Source: Litchfieldella xinjiangensis (lineage in GTDB: Bacteria; Pseudomonadota; Gammaproteobacteria; Pseudomonadales; Halomonadaceae). From it: DNA of 64,000 bases. The stretch lies in contig NZ_JPZL01000003.1 of the NCBI RefSeq assembly GCF_000759345.1, positions 248,001 to 312,000 on the forward strand, read 5' to 3'. The notes under the pieces were generated by a model, which saw only the letters and a list, made by a program, of their open reading frames with translations, was not told the origin of the DNA and searched no databases. The first letter of the stretch is position 1. Every line of letters begins with the position of its first letter. The position numbers and the translations under genes were made by a program. Shown piece by piece: positions 47,848 to 56,638 of this stretch.

Positions 47848-49668
47848 GTGTCCCGGTCGGACATACGTCAGCCGCCACAGCGAGGACGCGGTTTCGTGCC
47901 ACGATTGCATCTCCCCGATTTCAGCCTGGAGCGGTTTCGTCGACAGTTGGCTAATGTCGATGCCCTGCCACAGCTGTGCGTGCTCGGGGTGATCTCGGGA
48001 ATCGCTACCGGTGGCTTGATGGTGGGCTTTCGCCTGCTCCTGGACCTGGGCGCGCTGATCGCGATGGATGGCGATCACGAGGCGTTCGAGGCTCTATCCC
48101 CCTGGGGGCGGGCGCTGCTGCCGCTGGTTGCGGTGAGTGTAATCGGCGTGTGGCTGTGGCGACAGCCGGCAGCGGGGCGCAAGCTGGGCGTCGCCCACGT
48201 GATCGAGCGCCTGACCTACCATCAGGGACGCTTTCCGCTGCGGAATTGGCTTAACCAATGGGTTATCGGGGTTTTAACGGTACTCGGCGGGTTATCGGCA
48301 GGACGCGAGGGGCCGGCGATCCATCTCGGCGCCGCCGCATCGAGCGGGCTTGGCATGCAGTTGCGCCTGCCTCACAACAGCCTGCGTGTGCTGGTGGCCT
48401 GTGGAACGGCGGCGGCCATTTCGGCGTCGTTCAACACCCCGATCGCAGGCGTGATTTTCGCCATGGAAGTGGTGATGATGGAGTACACCATCGCGGGCTT
48501 CATGCCGGTGATTCTGGCCTCGACCATGGGGGCGCTGGTAGCGCAGATGATGTATGGCTCCGAGCCGGCCTTCCAGGTTCCCAGCGTGACCCTCGAGTCG
48601 ATGTACAACCTGCCCTGGATAATTATCACTGCGCTGGGGATCGGTCTGTTGGCAGGACTCTTCATCCGCGTGGCGAAAAGTGGCGAGGCGCTTTCGGCCT
48701 TGCCGATATGGCTTCGTCTGGCGATGGTGGGTGTGACCACCGGTGGCGTGGCCTTCTGGTATCCCGAGGTCCAGGGCATCGGCTATGACAGCCTGGGGGC
48801 GGCACTCAGCGGGGAACTGACGGTAGACGTGCTGGTGGCGCTGGTGGTGGCCAAGCTGCTTTTGACGGCGTTTACGGTGGCGTGCGGCATTCCCATAGGT
48901 ATCATCGGCCCTGTCCTGGTCGTCGGTGCCGCCTCGGGGGCCTTGAGCGGGATGCTGGGAGGCTGGATCTGGCCCAATGCGTCTGCCGATGCAGGATTGT
49001 TCGCCATGCTGGGCATGGCCGCCATGATGGGGGCGGTGCTGCAAGCCCCCCTGGCTGCCTTGATGGCCCTGCTGGAGCTCACGCACAACCCCAACATCAT
49101 TCTCCCCGGCATGCTGGCGGTAGTGATCGCTGTCCTGACGGCACGGCAGGCTTGCCGTTGCGACGGGTTTTTCATCACCCTGACACGCAATGGCCTGCAT
49201 CCCTTGCAGCAGCCGCTTCGCCAGGCGCTGTCGCGTGTCTCGGTACCTGCGGTCATGGAGCGTAACCTGGTCCGGACACCCCGCATGGTGAGTCGCGACG
49301 AGGCGCGTTCCCTGCTCGAGAACAAACCCACCTGGGTCGTGATCGTGCGTTCCACCGAGGACAAGCCTACCCTGGCTCTCAAGGCGGTGGATCTGGCGCG
49401 CGTCCTGCTGGAAGAAGACAGGGAGAGCGAAGGCGCCGTCGACGCCGTCGACAATGAGACACTCCTCGACCTGCTCGAGGTGCCCGGCCAGCGCCTGGAA
49501 ATGGCACCCATCCATCAACAGGCCACTCTGTCCGAGGCCTTCGAACGGCTCAATGACCAGTCACTCGACGCCCTATTCGTGGAAAATACTTCGACGCCGA
49601 TGATGCGGCGCATTTCCGGTATCATCACGCGTGATGCCATCGAGAACTACTACCGCTACAAGCCTTGA
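47848..49668 (+). CDS. CLC-family chloride channel/antiporter with C-terminal CBS pair
   Basis: A membrane protein of 606 residues. The transport core (about 40-430) has the gating-glutamate motif SAGREGPAIHLGAAA (E154) and a third motif PIGIIGPVLVVGAASG. The first filter motif GSGIP is replaced by RKLGVAHVIERL at the equivalent place. The C-terminal 160 residues form two CBS domains that may bind adenine nucleotides. The start is uncertain: a GTG at 47848 is chosen by length, but a GTG at 47896 has GAGG upstream. It is divergent from argC. Confidence 0.88.
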   Translation: MSRSDIRQPPQRGRGFVPRLHLPDFSLERFRRQLANVDALPQLCVLGVISGIATGGLMVGFRLLLDLGALIAMDGDHEAFEALSPWGRALLPLVAVSVIGVWLWRQPAAGRKLGVAHVIERLTYHQGRFPLRNWLNQWVIGVLTVLGGLSAGREGPAIHLGAAASSGLGMQLRLPHNSLRVLVACGTAAAISASFNTPIAGVIFAMEVVMMEYTIAGFMPVILASTMGALVAQMMYGSEPAFQVPSVTLESMYNLPWIIITALGIGLLAGLFIRVAKSGEALSALPIWLRLAMVGVTTGGVAFWYPEVQGIGYDSLGAALSGELTVDVLVALVVAKLLLTAFTVACGIPIGIIGPVLVVGAASGALSGMLGGWIWPNASADAGLFAMLGMAAMMGAVLQAPLAALMALLELTHNPNIILPGMLAVVIAVLTARQACRCDGFFITLTRNGLHPLQQPLRQALSRVSVPAVMERNLVRTPRMVSRDEARSLLENKPTWVVIVRSTEDKPTLALKAVDLARVLLEEDRESEGAVDAVDNETLLDLLEVPGQRLEMAPIHQQATLSEAFERLNDQSLDALFVENTSTPMMRRISGIITRDAIENYYRYKP

Positions 49669-49721
49669 CGATGTGCTTTACCCGCTCTGCAAGAGCGGAA
49701 CTTTCTACCTGAGGAGTGGAT

Positions 49722-50153
49722 ATGTATCTGTGGATAAAGGCCTTTCATCTGATCGCCGTGGTGACATGGTTTGCGGCGCTGTTCTATCTGCCGCGCCTGT
49801 TCGTCTACCATGCCACGGCGCGCGATCATGGCGATCGTCAGGCCATCGACTACTTCCAGGTCATGGAACGCAAGTTGTATCGCGGCATCATGCTGCCATC
49901 GATGATCGTGGCGCTGATTCTGGGCATCTGGCTGCTCGCACTGGTTCCCGGCTTCATGAGCCAAGGCTGGATGCATGCCAAGCTGGCCCTGGTCGTGGCC
50001 CTGGTGGGCTATCATCATGTGTGTCTGGCCTACATGAAGAAATTGGCCGCCGGAAACTGTGACAAGTCACACACCTTCTTTCGCTGGTTCAATGAGGCGC
50101 CCGTCGTTGCATTGCTGGGCATCGTCATTCTGGTCGTGGTCAAGCCCTTCTGA
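49722..50153 (+). CDS. hemJ: Protoporphyrinogen IX oxidase, HemJ type (UPF0093)
   Basis: HemJ is a membrane heme protein that oxidises protoporphyrinogen IX in heme synthesis. The 143 residues have four helices. The conserved His is H9 in KAFHLIAVVTWFAALFYLPRL, and VMERKLYRGIMLPSM contains the conserved Lys. GAGGAG lies five bases before the ATG. It overlaps thiD by one base (TGATG) and so is translationally coupled. A DnaA-box 9-mer (TGTGGATAA, 49729-49737) sits in codons 3-6 and uses the rare Ile codon ATA. Confidence 0.93.
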   Translation: MYLWIKAFHLIAVVTWFAALFYLPRLFVYHATARDHGDRQAIDYFQVMERKLYRGIMLPSMIVALILGIWLLALVPGFMSQGWMHAKLALVVALVGYHHVCLAYMKKLAAGNCDKSHTFFRWFNEAPVVALLGIVILVVVKPF

Positions 50154-50995
50154 TGGCACAGTCGATATCGACCCAACGCCAGCAGCCGGTGGTGCTGGTG
50201 CTCGCGGGGCATGATCCCACCGGAGGGGCCGGCCTGGTTGCCGATGCCGAAGCCATCCGGGCCTGTGGCGCCTGGCCATTGACCATTCCCACGGCGTTGA
50301 CGGTTCAGACGACCTTGGACGTGTCGCGTGTCATGCCCTGTCGAGGGGATGACATGCGTGATATGGCGCGTGCCCTGGAAAATTTCGATATCGCTGCCAT
50401 CAAGGTCGGCCTGATCGCCAGTCTCGAATCGCTGGATGCCGTCGTGGATATCGTCAGGCAGCGTCCGGGCATCCCCCTGGTGGTGGATCCTGTACTGAAG
50501 GCCGGCGGTGGTAGAGAGTTATCCACCACTGAGTTGCTCGACGCCTTCCGTCGTGAACTGCTACCCCATGTGGATATCTTGACGCCCAATCGTGATGAAC
50601 TCGAACGCCTGGCTGAAGGGGTGAACAGCAATGATGCCGACCGAGCCACGCAACTTCTGTCACTGGGGTGCCAGGCGGTGCTGGTGACCGGTACCGACAC
50701 CCCCGAAGCCCTGCATCCCATGGACCAAGTTATCCACACCCTGCATACACCCGATACCGACCGCCAGTGGCATTGGCCACGGTTGAGCGGGCACTATCAT
50801 GGTTCGGGATGCACGTTGGCGTCGGCGCTGGCAGCCCGCCTGGCGGCCGGGGAGCGTTTGATGCCAGCCTGCGAGCAGGCGCAAGCCTATACGTTCGATA
50901 CGCTGCGTCATGCTTGGCAGCCGGCGAGTGGGCAGGCGTTGCCACACCGGCTATGGCGACATCCTGCCGTGAATGACTCGGGAATGCCGTCATGA
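50153..50995 (+). CDS. thiD: Hydroxymethylpyrimidine/phosphomethylpyrimidine kinase
   Basis: ThiD phosphorylates HMP and HMP-P for thiamine synthesis. The ribokinase-like protein has 280 residues: GHDPTGGAGLVADAEAI near the N-terminus, IKVGLIASLESLDAVVDIV, VVDPVLKAGGG, ILTPNRDELERLA and the anion hole HGSGCTLASALAA. Overlaps with hemJ (one base) and thiE (four bases) indicate one operon. The gene holds an exact TTATCCACA (50730-50738) and a near copy TTATCCACC (50519-50527). Confidence 0.96.
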   Translation: MAQSISTQRQQPVVLVLAGHDPTGGAGLVADAEAIRACGAWPLTIPTALTVQTTLDVSRVMPCRGDDMRDMARALENFDIAAIKVGLIASLESLDAVVDIVRQRPGIPLVVDPVLKAGGGRELSTTELLDAFRRELLPHVDILTPNRDELERLAEGVNSNDADRATQLLSLGCQAVLVTGTDTPEALHPMDQVIHTLHTPDTDRQWHWPRLSGHYHGSGCTLASALAARLAAGERLMPACEQAQAYTFDTLRHAWQPASGQALPHRLWRHPAVNDSGMPS

Positions 50996-51681
50996 ATCAG
51001 TCTGCCTGGCAATCGGGGGTGTACGCGATTACCGATGCCAATTTGTTACCCGATGATGCGACGCTGCTCGACGCATGCGAGCAGGCGTTGCGTGGCGGTC
51101 TTGCCCTGTTGCAGTATCGGGACAAGTCAGCTGACGCTGACAAGCGCTATCGTCAGGCTCGAGCCCTGGCGACGTTGTGCCAAGAGCACCATGTTCCGTT
51201 GATCGTGAACGACGATAGCGCCCTGGCATTTCGATTGCGCCATGAAGGGCATACGGGCGTCGGGTTGCATCTGGGCCAGCAGGACGGTGGCCTGGCCGAG
51301 GCACGCGAGCGACTCGGCCCCGCTGCAATCATCGGAGCGACCTGTCACGGACGGCTCGACCTGGCCGAGCGGGCGAGACAGGGCGGGGCAAGTTACCTGG
51401 CTTTCGGCCGTTTCTTTCGTTCCCGTACGAAGCCTGATGCGCCGCCGGCAGCGCTGTCACTCCTAGGCGAGGCGGCGCGCTTTGGCCTGCCCCGGGTAGC
51501 CATCGGCGGCATTGACAGGACGACCCTGGGCGAGGCCCGTCGGGCCGGTGCCGACCTGCTGGCCTGCGTACATGGCGTGTTTGGCGGTGATGACATCGAG
51601 TCCCGGGTCAAGGCACTCAACCGGATCCTGGCCGAAGAGAGCCCTCCCCAGGCGGGTACTCACGGGTTATCCACACCCTAG
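50992..51681 (+). CDS. thiE: Thiamine-phosphate synthase
   Basis: ThiE couples HMP-PP with thiazole phosphate to give thiamine phosphate. The 229-residue TIM barrel has [77 protein letters not shown] and [15 protein letters not shown]. It overlaps thiD by four bases. The final codons (51667-51675) contain an exact DnaA box that uses the rare Leu codon TTA. Confidence 0.96.
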   Translation: MNQSAWQSGVYAITDANLLPDDATLLDACEQALRGGLALLQYRDKSADADKRYRQARALATLCQEHHVPLIVNDDSALAFRLRHEGHTGVGLHLGQQDGGLAEARERLGPAAIIGATCHGRLDLAERARQGGASYLAFGRFFRSRTKPDAPPAALSLLGEAARFGLPRVAIGGIDRTTLGEARRAGADLLACVHGVFGGDDIESRVKALNRILAEESPPQAGTHGLSTP

Positions 51682-51721
51682 TCACCGAAAGTTATCCGCG
51701 TTGTCCAACAGGTTATCCACA
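51667..51721 (+). promoter_or_regulatory. Three in-phase DnaA-box-like 9-mers before hemL
   Basis: TTATCCACA lies at 51667-51675 and 51713-51721 (both exact) with TTATCCGCG (two mismatches) at 51692-51700, all in the same orientation, starts 25 and 21 bp apart. They fill most of the short thiE-hemL gap, just before the hemL ribosome site. A DnaA-binding or regulatory role is inferred, not shown. Confidence 0.5.
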
Positions 51722-51749
51722 TCCCTTTTTTTATAAACGAGAGGTTTCC

Positions 51750-53042
51750 ATGACCACTTCCGCACAGCTCTTCGAACAGGCTTGCCGTCACATTCCCGGT
51801 GGAGTGAATTCGCCGGTGCGTGCCTTCAAGGGGCTGGAGCGGCCTCCCGTTTTCATCGAGCGGGCCCAGGGCGCCTATCTTTTCGATGTCGAAGGGCGTC
51901 GTTATGTCGACTATGTCGGCTCGTGGGGGCCCATGATCACCGGCCATGCCGACCCCGACGTCCTGTCTGCGGTTCGCGAGCGCCTTGATAACGGTCTTTC
52001 CTTCGGTACCCCGACCGCCATCGAGACCACCATGGCGGATCTGATCTGCGACATCATTCCCAGTATCGACCTGGTTCGCATGGTCAACTCGGGGACCGAG
52101 GCGACCATGTCGGCAATCCGCCTGGCGCGCGGCTACACCGGACGTGACAAGATCATCAAGTTCGAAGGCAATTATCATGGTCATTCCGACTCGCTGCTGG
52201 TCAAGGCCGGCTCGGGTGCACTGACCCATGGCGAGCCGAGCTCACCGGGGGTGCCGGCCTCCCTGGCCGAGCACACCGTGACCCTGCCCTACAATGACCT
52301 GGATGCCGTCGAGCGCTGCTTCGCTGAAATCGGTGACCAGGTTGCCGGCATCATCGTCGAGCCGGTGGCGGGCAACATGAATTGCATCCCGCCGGTACCT
52401 GGATTTCTCGAAGGGCTTCGCCGGGTCTGTGATACCCATGCAAGCGTGCTTATCTTCGACGAGGTGATGACCGGTTTCCGGGTGGCCCTGGGGGGAGCGC
52501 AAGCGCACTACAACGTGACGCCTGATCTGACCTGCCTGGGCAAGATCGTCGGCGGAGGCATGCCGGTCGGGGCGTTCGGTGGCAAGCGCGAGATCATGTC
52601 GCATATCTCCCCGCTCGGGCCGGTCTACCAGGCGGGCACCCTGTCCGGCAACCCGCTGGCCATGGCGGCAGGTATCGCCCTGTTGACCAAGCTGCGCGAG
52701 CCCGGTTTCCACGAGGCCTTGTCCCAGCGGGTCGACTCCCTGTGCGGTGGCCTGCAAGCCCGCGCCGATGCCGCGGGAGTGCCAATGATGACCCAGCGTG
52801 CCGGTGGCATGTTCGGGCTGTTCTTCACCGCTCAGTCCCAGGTGGATAACTTCGCCCAGGCCACGGCCTGCGATGTCGACGCGTTCCGTCGCTTCTTTTC
52901 GGCGATGCTCGACCAGGGCGTCTACCTGGCGCCCTCGGCCTACGAGGCGGGCTTCATGTCCAGTGCGCACACTCCCGAAGACATCCAGGCCACTCTCGAC
53001 GGCGCCGAGGTGGCCTTCAAGGCAATGCAGCAGACAGGCTAA
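51750..53042 (+). CDS. hemL: Glutamate-1-semialdehyde 2,1-aminomutase
   Basis: HemL turns glutamate-1-semialdehyde into 5-aminolevulinate, the C5 heme pathway. The 430 residues carry the PLP site: [13 protein letters not shown] and K265 in [19 protein letters not shown], matching the E. coli Lys265. [17 protein letters not shown] and [15 protein letters not shown] are also conserved. GAGAGG lies upstream of the ATG. Its last four bases overlap the convergent pgaD gene. hemJ in the same stretch acts later in the pathway. Confidence 0.98.
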   Translation: MTTSAQLFEQACRHIPGGVNSPVRAFKGLERPPVFIERAQGAYLFDVEGRRYVDYVGSWGPMITGHADPDVLSAVRERLDNGLSFGTPTAIETTMADLICDIIPSIDLVRMVNSGTEATMSAIRLARGYTGRDKIIKFEGNYHGHSDSLLVKAGSGALTHGEPSSPGVPASLAEHTVTLPYNDLDAVERCFAEIGDQVAGIIVEPVAGNMNCIPPVPGFLEGLRRVCDTHASVLIFDEVMTGFRVALGGAQAHYNVTPDLTCLGKIVGGGMPVGAFGGKREIMSHISPLGPVYQAGTLSGNPLAMAAGIALLTKLREPGFHEALSQRVDSLCGGLQARADAAGVPMMTQRAGGMFGLFFTAQSQVDNFAQATACDVDAFRRFFSAMLDQGVYLAPSAYEAGFMSSAHTPEDIQATLDGAEVAFKAMQQTG

Positions 53043-53428
53043 GAGCTGGGCCGGCCATCGCGCTCGATGGCAAGTTCGTCGTGCCTAGGCATGGTCAGTT
53101 GCGTCAGGGGAGTTTGCCATTGGCTAGGTAATTCTAGCGGTGGTGGCGCCTGACGCAGCATGTGACGTTCGCGCCCTCGAGACAACCGACGTTCGTAGCA
53201 GACCCAGACGTGAAATAGCAGGAACACCACCACGAAATCGATGGCAGTAAACTTGGCGATGGCCAGTAAATAAGCCTGCTCCGATAGGAACGCTTCTTGC
53301 GTAAAGGCGAGGTAGCCCTGGAAGGCGAAGGCGAGCCACAAGGATAATGTCAGGGCGACCAGGCCGGTATCCCTGAGATGATACCCCCAGTGCCGATGCT
53401 TGGAATTATTGATGATCATCGAGTCCAT
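53039..53428 (-). CDS. pgaD: PNAG synthesis accessory protein PgaD
   Basis: PgaD is a small inner-membrane partner of the PgaC synthase that helps bind c-di-GMP in E. coli. The 129 residues have two helices (about 20-42 and 55-75), with [22 protein letters not shown], then a proline-rich cytosolic tail. The ATG at 53428 is just after the pgaC stop. An earlier GTG at 53440 and a later ATG at 53419 are alternatives. It is the last gene of pgaABCD, and its stop overlaps the hemL stop by four bases. Confidence 0.85.
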   Translation of the reverse strand: MDSMIINNSKHRHWGYHLRDTGLVALTLSLWLAFAFQGYLAFTQEAFLSEQAYLLAIAKFTAIDFVVVFLLFHVWVCYERRLSRGRERHMLRQAPPPLELPSQWQTPLTQLTMPRHDELAIERDGRPSS

Positions 53429-53429
53429 T

Positions 53430-54680
53430 CTATTTCTCACGGAACACCTCTCCCCGGTCGGGGCTTGTCCAGATGGCTAACTGTCCGCGGCGTCTTGCCA
53501 CGGCTTTGGGAAACGCGATGATGACGGTGCTCATGTTGAGCATCCAATAGACGAACGGGTACCAGATGCACCAGAAAAGACAGCGCAACATGGCTTTGTC
53601 ATAGCGGCTGTCAATATAGAAACTGACCCCGAACTGGATCAGGCTTAACGTGACAAGCAGGCCTGTCGACCATTGGTAGACATGACCGATTGCCTCGACA
53701 CCCGGCATGTCCAGCGCAATCTCGAATGCCATAAGCACCAAGACAAGTAGCATGGAATAACACCACATGACGCTAATCGTATATTCGGCCAGCAAAAGCC
53801 AGAAGCGTCGGTTCTTCCAGCGGATGGCGTCACCGAAATGCCGCAGGAACGCCTCTGCTCCACCCTGCGCCCAGCGCAACCGCTGCTTGAAAAGACCCTT
53901 GAGGGTTTCCGGCATCAGCACCCAGCACAAGGCATGTGGTTCATAGCGGACATGCCAGCCGGCAAGCTGCAGTCGCCAGCTGATATCGATGTCCTCGGTA
54001 ATCATGTCGACGCTCCAGCCATCCAGGGCGTCGAGTGCGGACTTGCGGAACGCGCAAATGACGCCTGAGACAGTAAAGACCATCCCGTAGATTCGTTGGG
54101 CTCGCTTGATAAGGCCAATGATCGACGAGAACTCTCCGGTCTGGATCTTGCCGATGGCAGTAGAGCGTGTACGGACACGGGGATTGCCAGTGACACCGCC
54201 CACCTTGGGGCTGTGTATGAAATGCTCCACCATCCAACCCAAAGCGTCATAATCCAGGACGGCATCGCCATCGATCCCGACAATGATGTCTCCCCTGGCC
54301 TGGCTGAGCCCATGGTTCATGGCACTGGCCTTGCCCATGTTCCGTTGATGCAACACCGTAAGCATCGGTATCTGACTGGCTAGCCTATCGAGCACTTCCC
54401 CGGTGTTATCGCGACTGCCATCGTTGATGGCAATGATCTGCATATTCTTGTAATTCTGTCTCAGCAGGTGGCCGATCGTCTCCTCTATATTCCCGCCCTC
54501 ATTGTGACAAGGCACAAGTATGGTAACGAACGGCGCATCGGGATCCTGAGGGGATGTAGGTCGTTCCAGCTGATTGCGCTCCCAATGGCAGTAGTAGTAA
54601 ATCCCACCACATATCCACACCGTGGCCATCAGGCTTGGGTAAGCGACCGTGAAAACAGCCAGAATCTCAAGAGTTGTCAT
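53430..54680 (-). CDS. pgaC: Poly-beta-1,6-N-acetylglucosamine synthase (PgaC)
   Basis: This is a GT2-family membrane glycosyltransferase that polymerises UDP-GlcNAc. The 416 residues have helices at the N-terminus (about 5-30) and at the C-terminus (310-385). The catalytic core has FVTILVPCHNEGGNIEETI, AINDGSRDNT, VGIDGDAVLDYDAL (DxD), DMITEDIDISWR (catalytic TED) and FKQRLRWAQGG (QxxRW). It overlaps pgaB by four bases and pgaD directly follows, so it is one operon. GlmS/GlmU supply the substrate. Activation by c-di-GMP is known for the family. Confidence 0.96.
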   Translation of the reverse strand: MTTLEILAVFTVAYPSLMATVWICGGIYYYCHWERNQLERPTSPQDPDAPFVTILVPCHNEGGNIEETIGHLLRQNYKNMQIIAINDGSRDNTGEVLDRLASQIPMLTVLHQRNMGKASAMNHGLSQARGDIIVGIDGDAVLDYDALGWMVEHFIHSPKVGGVTGNPRVRTRSTAIGKIQTGEFSSIIGLIKRAQRIYGMVFTVSGVICAFRKSALDALDGWSVDMITEDIDISWRLQLAGWHVRYEPHALCWVLMPETLKGLFKQRLRWAQGGAEAFLRHFGDAIRWKNRRFWLLLAEYTISVMWCYSMLLVLVLMAFEIALDMPGVEAIGHVYQWSTGLLVTLSLIQFGVSFYIDSRYDKAMLRCLFWCIWYPFVYWMLNMSTVIIAFPKAVARRRGQLAIWTSPDRGEVFREK

Positions 54681-56638
54681 GGGGTTTCTCCGATGTTCCG
54701 TTTCAGAGAGAAGTGCCGTCTCAAGACGTTGGCGTCGGGATGATTGTTATGGAAATCATCGGGGTAATACCCGTAATGTTGGATGCCAACCTTATTGATG
54801 GCTTGCATCCAAGAAGCCAATTCGTGGCTATCGATAGGCGTCTGGTCTCGCCAGTCCATGGTTTGCAATTCGAAGATCAATCGGGAGGCCGGCACCCGCT
54901 GCAGCGATTTCTCCGCCAGGGTTTTCAGCCAAGCCGTGGCATTGCCATGTTCGATACCTTCCATGTAGGGCATGGCCATGACCGCCACATAATCGTAGGC
55001 CTGAGAAAAGGCTTCCATATTCTGTGCGAACCACTGTTCGCTATGTGGCGTCATGATCAGCGGGGCATAAATATTGCGGCTGGTGGTAAATCGCTTGTTA
55101 TCCGCCAGCCGATAATGGTTGGCTGCCTCCGTGAGATCATGGGTCAGATCGATAAGAAATTGCGTCTTGTGCTGCGTCCATTGCTGCAACGCCATCGGAT
55201 CCTGGCGAATCGATTCGATATCCTCGGCAAGTCTCCATTGGTCGCCATACCACGAAAGTGCAGCGTCGCCACTATCTTCGTAGTCGCCCAGCAAGGCGTC
55301 ATCATGAAAGAGCAGCCCATCGAATTTCGTTAAACGGCCCAGATCCTCATAAATGTCCACGATCACTTGACGATTACGCCCGACAAAGGGAGACAGGCGA
55401 AGATACTGGTCTGGTGCAGGGCCGTCATGCCTGGCGTCACTGACATAGGTGTAATCTGAGCCAAGATCGAAGGCCATGACCGGCATCCAGGCATACACTT
55501 TTACATTGGCCCGTTTTTTTAGCTGCCAGGCGACGCGATTGAACAGATCTTCGCGCATGGGCAGGTGGCGATTGGGAAAGTACAGGGCATCGGCGACACC
55601 ATTGCCATCCGGGTCGGCAAAGGCCTGTAAATACACCGTCGTTATTCCATAGCGCTTGATTCGATCCAGCAATATATCCAGGTTGCGGGCCTGCTGCTGT
55701 TCGTCTTCGTCATACACATAATCCAGGTCGACATGGACGATACGCAGTATTTCGGGATCCCATAGCTGTCCCGAGAGAATCTCATCGTACGTCTTTAATG
55801 ATGTTTCCTGATCGACAAGGTACCGCCCGATTTCACGTGTATCGTCTTCAACGTGGTTTATTTCGCTGAACAAACTGAAGGTATGGGACATGCCAGCGGC
55901 TGCGGCGATGTCTAGCGCCGCCTGGTTGAACGCGCCATAGGGCCAGACCATCAGGCGCGGAGGGACCCCCATCCGCTCGGTGATCTGCTCGCTGGACTTA
56001 TGCATGTCATTTTCGATGCGGGCGAGATAGTCGGCTTCGCTTTCATACCCCGACTCTTCGTTCCAACGGCTGGTGGCGGCAGCGGCCTGAAGATTGCGGT
56101 AGGGATTGCCCGGTATGCCGTGGTGCAGGTCATAGGAGTGCGATGCGACTTCGACGAATCCTGATTCCTGCATTTCGCGTAGCTGTTCCCAAGTCAGGAA
56201 CCGCTCACGGGGAAGCTGAGTATCGCCATAGGGCACATTCGAACCGGCCGGCACATCGAGCCAGCTCCCCACCACCGCGATGATGGCCGGGAACCGATAA
56301 AGCTTGAGCAAGGGATATACGATGTCGTAAAAGCTGCGATAGCCATCATCGAACGTCAAGAGCACTGCCCTGTCCGGCAGGGGGCGGCCCCCTTGGCGGG
56401 CTTCGAGAATCTGGTCGAAACTCACCGGGTGATAACCGGAGCGCTCAATCAGATCGAAGTGCTGAATGAGTGTGTCGCGGGTAATGGTTTGGGGGAAGAC
56501 TTGCAGATCAGGGGTCGCCGCGAGATCGACAATGTCATGATAGCTGATCACCACGAAATCATTGGGCTGACGGGCCGCCTGCGCACTCGCCGAGAGCACG
56601 CATAACCATACGAGAACAAGGGCAGCAAAGGCTCTCAC
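54677..56638 (-). CDS. pgaB: Poly-GlcNAc N-deacetylase PgaB, without a lipobox
   Basis: PgaB partially deacetylates PNAG and hydrolyses it in the periplasm. The N-terminal NodB deacetylase has LTFDDGYRSFYDIVYP (catalytic Asp pair) and ASHSYDLHH (metal His). The C-terminal glycoside hydrolase-like domain (about 290-640) follows, with FDGLLFHDDALLGDYED. The GTG at 56638 (GGAGA five bases upstream, 4-bp GTGA overlap with the pgaA stop) begins MRAFAALVLVWLCVLSASAQA, a plain signal peptide. E. coli PgaB is a lipoprotein, but I see no lipobox here. Length 653. Confidence 0.94.
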   Translation of the reverse strand: MRAFAALVLVWLCVLSASAQAARQPNDFVVISYHDIVDLAATPDLQVFPQTITRDTLIQHFDLIERSGYHPVSFDQILEARQGGRPLPDRAVLLTFDDGYRSFYDIVYPLLKLYRFPAIIAVVGSWLDVPAGSNVPYGDTQLPRERFLTWEQLREMQESGFVEVASHSYDLHHGIPGNPYRNLQAAAATSRWNEESGYESEADYLARIENDMHKSSEQITERMGVPPRLMVWPYGAFNQAALDIAAAAGMSHTFSLFSEINHVEDDTREIGRYLVDQETSLKTYDEILSGQLWDPEILRIVHVDLDYVYDEDEQQQARNLDILLDRIKRYGITTVYLQAFADPDGNGVADALYFPNRHLPMREDLFNRVAWQLKKRANVKVYAWMPVMAFDLGSDYTYVSDARHDGPAPDQYLRLSPFVGRNRQVIVDIYEDLGRLTKFDGLLFHDDALLGDYEDSGDAALSWYGDQWRLAEDIESIRQDPMALQQWTQHKTQFLIDLTHDLTEAANHYRLADNKRFTTSRNIYAPLIMTPHSEQWFAQNMEAFSQAYDYVAVMAMPYMEGIEHGNATAWLKTLAEKSLQRVPASRLIFELQTMDWRDQTPIDSHELASWMQAINKVGIQHYGYYPDDFHNNHPDANVLRRHFSLKRNIGETP

